The notes under the pieces were generated by a model that was not told the DNA's origin, searched no databases, and saw nothing but the letters and a program-made list of their open reading frames with translations. 64,000 nt of DNA from Pragia fontium DSM 5563 = ATCC 49100. GTDB taxonomy: Bacteria > Pseudomonadota > Gammaproteobacteria > Enterobacterales > Enterobacteriaceae. The position numbers and the translations under genes were made by a program. The stretch's first letter is position 1, and each line of letters starts with the position of its first letter. This document shows positions 1 through 8,501 of the stretch, one piece after another. The stretch spans positions 169,034 to 233,033 of the forward strand of contig NZ_FOLW01000006.1 in the NCBI RefSeq assembly GCF_900112475.1, read 5' to 3'.

Positions 1-362
1 CGAGACTGTATTTGTGTACTGATGGCCTGCTGTGTTCCACGATTGTTCGACGCTTCCCTTTCGCTGGAAATAATATAAAGAACGTCACCTTTATTAACCA
101 ACTCGCCTTCTTTGATCTTTTTATCCGTAACAACACCATACTGCTGGCTGTAAACCTTAATAACGCCTTTATCTGGCACCAATTGTCCCGTAACGGTTTG
201 TTTTCGGGTATAGGAAAATAGTACGCAGAACACCACGATAAAAACGGTAGTGGTACAAACAAAAAAAGTAAAAAACTTCAGCGTTAAAGGTGTACTTAGC
301 ATCACGCTGCCAAGCCACTTTTGCTTTTCAGCCTGAAGAGCCTCCTGGCGAAATAGCCCCAT
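1..362 (-). CDS. HlyD-family membrane fusion protein, colicin V (CvaA) type, N-terminal part only
   Basis: This gene runs off the left edge, so only about 120 N-terminal residues are visible. Reading the minus strand from the ATG at 362 gives MGLFRQEALQAEKQKWLGSV, then a single transmembrane helix (about residues 30-52) and a start of the periplasmic barrel/lipoyl region (TGQLVPDKGVIKVYS, then GVVTDKKIKEGELVNKGDVLY). The opening resembles colicin V/microcin adaptor CvaA, which also starts with a RQEAL-type motif. A good ribosome site (GAGGG) lies 5' of the ATG. The role would be to link an inner-membrane ABC exporter to TolC. It is divergent from the secretion operon at 1393, so it probably belongs to a second type I system whose other genes lie outside the window. 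Confidence 0.8.
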   Translation of the reverse strand, partial: MGLFRQEALQAEKQKWLGSVMLSTPLTLKFFTFFVCTTTVFIVVFCVLFSYTRKQTVTGQLVPDKGVIKVYSQQYGVVTDKKIKEGELVNKGDVLYIISSEREASNNRGTQQAISTQIQS

Positions 363-1392
363 AATCCCTCTTATCCTTAATATTTATGGTATTGCATATG
401 CTACTGAGTGAGATGATTGTTCCAGTAAACCAACAGGGATTAGCCTGTCTTTACTAACTCAACTACCCTCAGTTTTTCTCAAATTTAAAATAAAAAAATC
501 ACACGCTATCATCCGGTTATTAATTACCCCCCGGTATTTGACGGTGTAATCTCACTAACATCTAAATCATTATCTATTACATAACACTGAATTTTGCATA
601 GACAGAATTAATAGCGTTTTATGTACAACGAAAAATATAACTTACTTCATATAAGAAGTTACTCATAAGAAATTAATAAAAACCTAATTACTTATTTGAA
701 GTGGATACCAAAACATCACCCTTTATTAAAATAGACGCTATATTTTTTTGAGTGTATAACAACAGTGTAAATAAATGCAATGACAATTACTAACTTAAAA
801 ACATTTTACCTGACAAGCAATCTTATTATAAAGTGACTCTTAATAACTTAGAGAAATATGTCAATCTCAATCCTTCAAAAGTTACCATCAACCCTATATA
901 AGTTATTTTCACTTACATAATAGTCGCGCCATGAAATTAATTAAAACGCATTCATTTTTAATCGATAAAAACAATGTTTAAAATTAACTCATTGATTTTA
1001 CTTTAAAATAAAAAACAAAAAACCAAGAAGACACAGGTATCAAAGGAGTTCTAAAAAAAAATTAACAACACCACACCACCACATAAGTATAACTTTGTTT
1101 TTATAAATGAAATCTAAATTATTATAAATCAGTACTTATTTTCATATAAAAACAGCAACATATCTTTTCTTTAAATTTGCATTATATATTTTTTTTGTTA
1201 AATTTGACTCGCACATAAATAAGCATATGAAGCCGAATGAGGAGGGAGTGGATTTGTTAGATTGAAAAATTTGACATTAATGCATTTAAACAAAATATAG
1301 AAAGTTACACTGTTAATGGAAACTATTAGCTGGTAATCCCCTTAAATTAAATATTTATCTTTAAAGCTAATTTTACACCTCAAATATAGGTT
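363..1392. other. 1-kb AT-rich intergenic region between divergent secretion genes
   Basis: No convincing gene is seen on either strand. The DNA is very AT-rich with long A and T tracts, unlike the coding DNA on both sides, which fits a silenced, complex promoter region (for example H-NS binding). A purine-rich patch near 1236-1250 (GAGGAGGGAG) resembles a ribosome site but is followed only by a very short reading frame. Promoters for both the HlyD gene (leftward) and the adhesin gene (rightward) must lie here, but I cannot place them with confidence. Confidence 0.5.
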
Positions 1393-4300
1393 ATGGATAT
1401 GAAACTATACGTACAAAAAGCAGGGCAAGCTGTACAAGAAATGCCGTTGGATCTATCAACAAGCATTAGCGCAAACCCAGGCACTCGTTTATTTGTTGAA
1501 GGCAATAATGGCAACATCGCCAACATGTCTCGTTCTGGATCACAATTAGTGATTCATACCACAGACGGCAAAGTCATTAATGTTGATAACTTTTTCGGCC
1601 CAGCCGATCAGGCAATGAGTTCTATCACTATCGATAACGATCCTCAATCAGGCTTACCGGAAAAACAAATTGTTCTGGGTGATGAGCGTCTTTATGCTGA
1701 TGGTAGCGAAGTTATTGCCTATACCCCAGAGCAATTAAAAGACGTTATCTCCGGTTGGGATTACTATGAACTACGTGGCGAAGAAGGCGCAGTCGCTGAA
1801 GATGGTGATGATAATACCGGTTTATTTGTTGCATTAGGTTTAGGTGCTGCAGGCGTCGCAGGTCTTATCGCTTTAGCCGTTGACCACAACAAAGATTCAT
1901 CCTCTGGCTCTCGCGGTCCAAATCCAAGCGACGCGGGTGATGCAACGACTCTGACGATTAATCGTTCAAATGGTTCGAGCCTGTCTGGCGCAAGTGATGC
2001 GAAAAATACCACGGTTTATATTGATGTAAACAGCGATGGTCAGCATGACTTTACCGCGACAACAGATGCAAATGGCAACTGGACTTTCCCTGCACCAATC
2101 ACTATTCCTGATGGGGCAACGGTTACTGTTTGGGTTCTAAACAAATCAGGCGAAAAAGTACTGGTTAAAACCATTATTGACGCAACTGCACCTGATTCTG
2201 AATCCATGGTCGTTTCTCAGGATCTCAACGTTATTACTGGTAAAACCGAGCCTGGTGCAGTAATCAAGTTAGACGTAGATGGTGACGGTAAAACTGATTA
2301 TGAAGTGAAAGCCGATGATAAAGGCAACTACAAAATCACTCTGGCCGATGGCACCGCATTAATTCCTGGCACCAGCGTCATCAGCATGGCGGATGACTTA
2401 GGTAACACAGCAAAAATCACTGTTCCTGTCACAACCAAAGCCACCATTATTGGTATGAGTGACGGTGAAAACGCCATCGATATCTCTGCTACCACTGAGA
2501 TTACCTCACCAACTATCCATGGTCTGGGAACCCCAGGTTCTGTGGTAAACGTGATGGATGGTGATAAAGTTGTTGGCACCACCACCGTAGGCAAAGATGG
2601 TAATTGGTCAGTTAAAGTTGAAAATTTACCTGTTGGTAAGCATGATTTTGACGTTAGTACTGTGATTACGGCACCAGTTACTGATTCAACCAAAACCGCT
2701 GATATCACTTTCGAACAAAAACCTTACAATATGTCTGTCATTACGGCTGACATTCGTGGAGTCGAAACTGATAACGAGGTTGACGCACCAATTTCTATCA
2801 CCCGTGCCCTGCCTAACGGCGGCTATCTGGTAGCTTATCCAGAAACCGAAGCACCGGGTTCTAAGTTCTATGATATTAAAGTTAAAATCTTTGATGCTCA
2901 GGGTGCGCTGGTTAATGAAATGACTCTGGGTGACAAAAATGTTGCCGATGGTTACAGCAGAGCAACTGCCCAACAATTCCTGAGTAACTTTGATGTTGCT
3001 GTATCACCTGTTGATGGCGCAATTACCGTGCTTTACGCCAAGAATGGTGACGCAACCAGCTATACCGGTCATGATGTGGTATTTGAGCGTTTCACCGCTG
3101 AAGGTACGCCAATTACCAACGGCCCACAGATGGTTAAAGCACATAATGATATCGGCGGAATGAATGGCTTCCTGAAAGAATGGCTGCCGGACAACGTTGC
3201 TGACTTCATTACCAATACTTTATCAGGCATCGTTAACCCAATTGCTGACTTCCTGACCAGCGCTCTGAAAACCATTGATTTCCTGCATATCCTTCCGGAT
3301 ACAGACTTCAAAGCAATGGTTGATGGCTTCGTGAATACCCTGACCAACCACATTGCTACCGCACTTATCGGTCAAGGTGCACATAGCACCTCTATTATTC
3401 AAATGGAAGATGGTAGCGTTGTCTTTACCGGCAGCAACAACCGTGAACCTCTTGATTTAGAAAATATCGTCGATAACCTAGATGTTTCTGGCCTGGTGAG
3501 AGAATTCTGTAGTGCTTTAGGTTTAAAAGGCATTCCAATCGTCGGTTCTCTGATCGATACCATCGTTGAAGGTATTCTGAAGCTGGCTGTTGAACCGATC
3601 GAGTCTATCGTTGATAAAGTACTGAGCTTCTTCGATTTCAACCTGTTAGAAGCGGGTACCAACCTGTATAGCATGCGCTATGCTGAAGATGCTAACGGTA
3701 ATCTGGTCAAGGTAAGTGACAATCTGGAAACCCCACATGACATCTTGTTAGGTGGCTTCCTGTCTGAAAATGGCTATATCACCACCAACAATGGCGTATT
3801 CGACAAAGTTTGTAACTTCCTGTTTGGAACTAACCCAGGTAGTGACAGCCAAGGCTTAGCCGGTTCAGATATCGGTGGCGGTCAATACGCGGTCGTATGG
3901 CAGCAGGGATGTAAAGACTGGTCTCTGGATCAATTCCTGAAGAATCCAATCGATCTGAAACTGTCTGTTGTTGACTTCAAAACTGGCAAGATCGTTCTGG
4001 ATGGCGTTACCCTAAATACCAATGCACCTAAAGGTTCCGCTGACGTTGCACCTAAGATTGTTGCTCTGGATGACGGTACTTTCGCTGTTTCATGGGCACG
4101 CATTTCTGGCGGCGACAAAGGTGACTTACTGTTACAACGCTTCCAAATCGTAAATAATAAGTTAGTACCGATTGATGCAGAGCCTACCGTAGTCAATACT
4201 ACAACCGATGGTGCTCAAGGCGTTCTGATGAACACTTTGGTTGGCGCACACGACATCACTGTTCTGGAAAACGGAAACTATGTTGTCACTTGGGCCTCTA

Positions 4301-5040
4301 TGACTACCGAAGGCGAGTCTCACGTTGTTTCTCGTGTTTTTGATATTTATGGTCAAGCAATCACGCCAGAAATCATTGTTGATAAAGGTGTTGACGATCC
4401 AGGTACGTGTTCACTGCCTTCAGTTGTTGCTTTGGCTGACGGTGGCTTTGCGGTTACCTGGTCTGAAGTATCAGATACCGGTGGCAACCTGTATAGCCGT
4501 ACTTACAACAACGATGGTTCTATCCGTGGAACGGGTGAGCATGGTGATGTCACTAAGCCTGGCGAATATGTTGAAGGTAACTATGAATCGGCTGTCGGTA
4601 CCGAAGGTCACGATGTTATTGACGGACTGAAAGGTGTAACTAAAGTGAATGCCGGAGACGGTAACGATCACATTATGGTTATGTCTGACAAGTTCACTTC
4701 AATTGATGGCGGCAAAGGCTTTGATACCGTGTTCTTTGGTGATACCGAAGCGAAAACCATCGATTCAACAACCTTAAACAAACTGAGCAACATCGAGCAA
4801 ATCGATTTAAATACCACTTCCGCCCTGACGCTGGATGTTAAGTATGACGATCTGGTTAAGCTAAACGATGAGAAGAAACTGTTTGTTAATGGTGATTCTG
4901 AAGACAAAGTTGATCTGGATTTAACCAGTTGGACTAACGTTGCTGTCGCTAACAAAAATGGCGTTGAATACAATCTGTATGTCTACGATAAAGACGAAGA
5001 TGCACAGATCTGGGTTCAAAACGGTATTTCTGTAATGTAA
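1393..5040 (+). CDS. BapA/RTX-like type I secreted surface protein
   Basis: This 1215-residue protein is probably an adhesin or biofilm protein exported by the genes that follow. Residues 1-130 resemble the BapA prefix-like domain of Bap-type adhesins, followed by a Gly/Ala-rich hydrophobic stretch (143-163). Residues about 185-440 hold roughly three Ig-like domains. Residues about 450-1030 carry seven recurrences of a DGxxxVxW-type strand (for example ALDDGTFAVSWAR, VLENGNYVVTWAS), interrupted by two long amphipathic helical stretches (594-660 and 694-753). The end has weak RTX-type Asp/Gly repeats (about 1069-1116, AGDGNDHI) and a C-terminal secretion tail. It lacks an N-terminal signal peptide, as expected for type I export. 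The ATG at 1399 (third codon) is better spaced from the AGG at 1388 and may be the real start. Fold statements are inferred. Confidence 0.85.
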   Translation: MDMKLYVQKAGQAVQEMPLDLSTSISANPGTRLFVEGNNGNIANMSRSGSQLVIHTTDGKVINVDNFFGPADQAMSSITIDNDPQSGLPEKQIVLGDERLYADGSEVIAYTPEQLKDVISGWDYYELRGEEGAVAEDGDDNTGLFVALGLGAAGVAGLIALAVDHNKDSSSGSRGPNPSDAGDATTLTINRSNGSSLSGASDAKNTTVYIDVNSDGQHDFTATTDANGNWTFPAPITIPDGATVTVWVLNKSGEKVLVKTIIDATAPDSESMVVSQDLNVITGKTEPGAVIKLDVDGDGKTDYEVKADDKGNYKITLADGTALIPGTSVISMADDLGNTAKITVPVTTKATIIGMSDGENAIDISATTEITSPTIHGLGTPGSVVNVMDGDKVVGTTTVGKDGNWSVKVENLPVGKHDFDVSTVITAPVTDSTKTADITFEQKPYNMSVITADIRGVETDNEVDAPISITRALPNGGYLVAYPETEAPGSKFYDIKVKIFDAQGALVNEMTLGDKNVADGYSRATAQQFLSNFDVAVSPVDGAITVLYAKNGDATSYTGHDVVFERFTAEGTPITNGPQMVKAHNDIGGMNGFLKEWLPDNVADFITNTLSGIVNPIADFLTSALKTIDFLHILPDTDFKAMVDGFVNTLTNHIATALIGQGAHSTSIIQMEDGSVVFTGSNNREPLDLENIVDNLDVSGLVREFCSALGLKGIPIVGSLIDTIVEGILKLAVEPIESIVDKVLSFFDFNLLEAGTNLYSMRYAEDANGNLVKVSDNLETPHDILLGGFLSENGYITTNNGVFDKVCNFLFGTNPGSDSQGLAGSDIGGGQYAVVWQQGCKDWSLDQFLKNPIDLKLSVVDFKTGKIVLDGVTLNTNAPKGSADVAPKIVALDDGTFAVSWARISGGDKGDLLLQRFQIVNNKLVPIDAEPTVVNTTTDGAQGVLMNTLVGAHDITVLENGNYVVTWASMTTEGESHVVSRVFDIYGQAITPEIIVDKGVDDPGTCSLPSVVALADGGFAVTWSEVSDTGGNLYSRTYNNDGSIRGTGEHGDVTKPGEYVEGNYESAVGTEGHDVIDGLKGVTKVNAGDGNDHIMVMSDKFTSIDGGKGFDTVFFGDTEAKTIDSTTLNKLSNIEQIDLNTTSALTLDVKYDDLVKLNDEKKLFVNGDSEDKVDLDLTSWTNVAVANKNGVEYNLYVYDKDEDAQIWVQNGISVM

Positions 5041-5049
5041 TTACCCCCC

Positions 5050-5076
5050 AAAGGGGCGGATTCTCGCCCCTTTATT
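5050..5076 (+). terminator. Hairpin terminator after the adhesin gene
   Basis: A perfect 9-bp stem (AAAGGGGCG, 6-base loop, CGCCCCTTT) starts 10 bases after the adhesin stop and ends in a T-rich run. It sits between the adhesin and its transporter genes, so it probably lowers transporter expression relative to the abundant secreted product by partial read-through. Confidence 0.8.
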
Positions 5077-5152
5077 AATTAATCATTATTACTTGATAGT
5101 TATTAATTAATAATTAGTTGTTTTATATAAATATGAAGGCAAAGGATTGGTT

Positions 5153-7246
5153 ATGGAATTCTCTCCATGGAATGAATGCGTAACAATTATCGCTCGTGAG
5201 TTGGGCGTCAATGTTACGGTAAATAACTTACAGCACATTATTCAAAATGGCGGTAGTCATGATGAATTAATGACTCGCCTGGTTGACCATATTGGCTTGA
5301 AATGTAAGAAGTTAGACGAAAAACTGGAGCGTATACCATCACTACTCTTTCCGGTATTTGTACCGTTGAAAGATAATCAGGCTGTTGTGGTTTTCAGTAT
5401 TAATGAAAATAAAACTGCAACCGTTTCATTTAATATCTCTCCGGATATTAAAACCCAGATAGATTTAGAAAAACTAGAATCTTTAAGAGACGGTGAACTT
5501 TGGCTCGTCTATAACAAAGAGCGAGCTAAAGATAAACGAATTGATGATTTTCTTAAGCCGTATAAAGAGAACTGGCTATTACAGTTGATCTCCAAAGATG
5601 CCAGATTTTATGGTCAAATCGCTCTTGGCGCTTTGTTTGGTAATATTCTTGCCCTGTCCAGCGCCCTCTTTTCTATGCAGGTTTATGACCGGGTTATTCC
5701 AGCTCAGTCATACTCAACATTATGGGTACTGTTTATCGGTGTAACCGTTGCTCTTCTGATGGATATGGGATTACGCCTGGCCCGTAGCCACTTAGCCGAT
5801 GCCATCGGTAAAAAAACCGATATGTTTATGTCGGGCATGTTTTTCTCTCGCGCATTAAGAATTAAAAATGATGCCAGACCCAACTCCACTGGCGCTTTCG
5901 TGGCTCAGTTAAGAGAAATCGAGCATATTCGTGAACTATTAACCTCAACAACCGTTATTGCTATGGTTGATATGCCTTTTATTATTCTCTTCATTGGAGT
6001 TATCGCCTTTATCGGTGGCGAGTTAGCTTTTGCCCCACTACTGGCTATTCCACTGATTGTTATTCCGGGATTGATTGCCCAATGGCCTCTATCACGCCTT
6101 TCTCAACAAGGTATTCGTGAAAGCGCCATTCGCAACTCTATGCTGGTTGAAACCGTAGAAGGTCTCGAAGATATAAAAATTATGCAGGCAGAAGACCGTT
6201 TTCTTCGCACCTGGAATGAATGTAATACCACCACCGCCCAGATTTCTCTTGAACAGCGTCATTGGGCAAGCCTGATTACTAACTGGTGTCAGTTTGTTCA
6301 ACAGCTGGTTTATATCAGCGTTATCGCGATTGGGGTTTATCTGGTCATTAATAACGATATCACTACCGGTACGTTAATTGCCTGTTCCATTCTCTCCAGT
6401 AGAACCGTAGCGCCATTAGGCCAATTAGCGCAGGTATTAACCCGCTGGCAGCATGCCAAAATGGCAAAAACTGGACTAGATGAATTCCTGAAAAAACCAT
6501 TAGATCAAAAACCTTTTGATGAAACACTTCATACGGATTCGATCAAAGGTAACTTCAGCTTAAGAGATGTGAAATACCGCTTTAATCAAGAGTCTCCTAT
6601 GGTGTTAAACATTAACAGCCTCAAGATTACCCCGGGAGAAAAAATCGCCATTTTAGGCTCTATTGGTGCAGGTAAATCAACTTTACTCCGTCTGGTATCC
6701 GGTATTGCCGAAGCAACTGAAGGTGAATTGCTGCTGGATGGGCTGGTGATGAAGGATATATCCAATAACGATATCCGCCGAGATGTTGCTTACCTTCCTC
6801 AAGGCGCACAGTTGTTCCACGGCACCATTCGCGAAAATCTGATCTTGGGTAAACCTCAGACCTCAATAGAGCAGATTGTTGAAGTACTCAATATTGCTGG
6901 CGCCGCCAGTTTATTAAAAACCGGTAAAGGGTTGGATTTATCGATTGCGGAAGGTGGTCGAGGATTATCCGGTGGGCAAAAGCAAACGCTCCTGTTGGCC
7001 AGAACGCTATTACGCAACTCCCCCATTCTATTTCTCGATGAACCGACTGCCAATATGGATGAAAAATTGGAAAACCACGTAGTGAATGCTTTAGGCAGTC
7101 ATATAAAAGATAAAACTTTCATTATTGTCACTCACCGTCAGGCACCGCTCAAACTGGTCGATAGGATCATCGTGATGAGCCAGGGAAGCATTGTTCTTGA
7201 TGGGCCACGAGATCAAGTCTTACAAAGACTGAAATCATCAAATTAA
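5153..7246 (+). CDS. Type I secretion ABC transporter (LapB/LssB type)
   Basis: Inner-membrane ATPase/permease that powers export of the preceding protein. Residues 1-130 form a C39-like domain without an intact catalytic set: the Cys at residue 7 is not followed by the usual Gly, and the catalytic His region reads QAVVVFSINENK. It should therefore bind rather than cleave its substrate. Transmembrane segments lie at about 150-430. The nucleotide-binding domain has Walker A GSIGAGKST (about 502), signature LSGGQKQT (about 605), Walker B ILFLDEPT (about 625) and the H-loop IVTHR. The ATG at 5153 is chosen over an in-frame TTG at 5147 because AAAGG at 5141-5145 is correctly spaced. Its length (697) is normal for the family. 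The next gene follows after 13 bases. Confidence 0.93.
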   Translation: MEFSPWNECVTIIARELGVNVTVNNLQHIIQNGGSHDELMTRLVDHIGLKCKKLDEKLERIPSLLFPVFVPLKDNQAVVVFSINENKTATVSFNISPDIKTQIDLEKLESLRDGELWLVYNKERAKDKRIDDFLKPYKENWLLQLISKDARFYGQIALGALFGNILALSSALFSMQVYDRVIPAQSYSTLWVLFIGVTVALLMDMGLRLARSHLADAIGKKTDMFMSGMFFSRALRIKNDARPNSTGAFVAQLREIEHIRELLTSTTVIAMVDMPFIILFIGVIAFIGGELAFAPLLAIPLIVIPGLIAQWPLSRLSQQGIRESAIRNSMLVETVEGLEDIKIMQAEDRFLRTWNECNTTTAQISLEQRHWASLITNWCQFVQQLVYISVIAIGVYLVINNDITTGTLIACSILSSRTVAPLGQLAQVLTRWQHAKMAKTGLDEFLKKPLDQKPFDETLHTDSIKGNFSLRDVKYRFNQESPMVLNINSLKITPGEKIAILGSIGAGKSTLLRLVSGIAEATEGELLLDGLVMKDISNNDIRRDVAYLPQGAQLFHGTIRENLILGKPQTSIEQIVEVLNIAGAASLLKTGKGLDLSIAEGGRGLSGGQKQTLLLARTLLRNSPILFLDEPTANMDEKLENHVVNALGSHIKDKTFIIVTHRQAPLKLVDRIIVMSQGSIVLDGPRDQVLQRLKSSN

Positions 7247-7259
7247 CAGGGATGACAAA

Positions 7260-8501
7260 ATGAGTTTTTTTAATAAAAAGAAAAGAATCGCCAATATTGG
7301 TGAACAAGAGATGGGTAAAAACACCACCATTATTTGGTTGATATTAATCACCTGTTTTGTCCTGATTGTTTGGGCTAACTTTGCCGAATTAGATGAAGTG
7401 ACCAACGGTCAGGGAACCGTTGTTACCTGGAACCGCTCGCAGGTTATTCAGACCCGCGATGGCGGTGTGATCCGTGAATTGATGGTGCGTGAAGGCGATA
7501 TCGTTACTGCTGGTCAACAACTGGCGATCCTGGATGCCACACGCTTTCAGGCGGGTTATAACGAAATTGGAGCTAAAGTAAAAGCCTTAGCGGTCAGCAT
7601 AGCTCGCTTAACCGCTGAAATTAAAGATGAAAAAGGTAGACCCGATTTTGTCTTACTGTTACGTGAATATAACAGCGGCATTGAAGATAAAAACCTCAGT
7701 GATAAAGAACTGATGGATGAGAATAAAGTGCTTATCGATCATGAAATGTCCCTGCTGCTTTCTCGCCGCAGAAGTCTGGATGAAAATGTCTCGGGTTTAC
7801 AGCGTAGCCTTAAGCTCACGCAAAACGAATTAAACCTTATCCGACCACTGGTTACCAAAGGTGCAGTAAGCCAAGTGGAAGAGCTACGTTTAAGACGTGA
7901 AGAAAACGAACTGAAAAATAAGGTCACGGAAGCACGAAATCACTATTTTGAACAAGCCAAAGAAGAATTGGTGAAAAAGAAAAATGAACTGGACTCTATC
8001 TATTTCCAACTGCTGCAACGAAAAGATCAGCTTGCTAGTACCATTATTGTCTCTCCGGTAAAAGGAATTGTAAAAGACGTTCAGGTAACGACCGTTGGTG
8101 GCGTACTTGAGCCTGGCGGTAAATTGATGGAAGTCGTTCCTTCAGAAGATCAGCTATTAATCGAAGTAAAAATCAATCCACGCGATATCGCTTTTATCCA
8201 TCCGAACCAAAAAGCTATCGTGAAGGTTAGTGCTTATGAATCATCTATCTACGGCACCATGGATGCCACAGTAGAGCGTATCTCTCCAGATACCATTCAG
8301 GATCAGGTACGCCGTGAACAATATTACTACAAAGTTTTCGTACGAACAGAGCGTTCAGCGCTTGAAACACCAGACGGAAAGCTCCACGAAATTGTTCCAG
8401 GGATGTTGGCCACGGTAGATATTAAAACAGGGAAAAAGACGGTCTTCGATTACTTAATCAAGCCGCTAAATAAAGCCAAAGAAGCACTGAGGGAAAGATA
8501 A
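7260..8501 (+). CDS. Type I secretion membrane fusion protein (HlyD family)
   Basis: Periplasmic adaptor linking the ABC transporter to the TolC-like channel. One transmembrane helix lies at about residues 20-42 (IIWLILITCFVLIVW). It is followed by a split lipoyl domain (first half around RDGGVIRELMVREGDIV), a long alpha-helical hairpin (about 110-260) and the second lipoyl half with a beta-barrel (IIVSPVKGIVKDVQV, then VVPSEDQLLIEVKI). Its length of 413 residues is typical. The ribosome site AGGGATG precedes the ATG. Its stop codon abuts the next start, so the three transporter genes are translated as one operon. Confidence 0.93.
   Translation: MSFFNKKKRIANIGEQEMGKNTTIIWLILITCFVLIVWANFAELDEVTNGQGTVVTWNRSQVIQTRDGGVIRELMVREGDIVTAGQQLAILDATRFQAGYNEIGAKVKALAVSIARLTAEIKDEKGRPDFVLLLREYNSGIEDKNLSDKELMDENKVLIDHEMSLLLSRRRSLDENVSGLQRSLKLTQNELNLIRPLVTKGAVSQVEELRLRREENELKNKVTEARNHYFEQAKEELVKKKNELDSIYFQLLQRKDQLASTIIVSPVKGIVKDVQVTTVGGVLEPGGKLMEVVPSEDQLLIEVKINPRDIAFIHPNQKAIVKVSAYESSIYGTMDATVERISPDTIQDQVRREQYYYKVFVRTERSALETPDGKLHEIVPGMLATVDIKTGKKTVFDYLIKPLNKAKEALRER

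Noticed and set aside
12..221. 69-codon plus-strand frame at the left edge
   Set aside because: It is antisense to the HlyD-family gene on the minus strand, which has a clear family signature and ribosome site.
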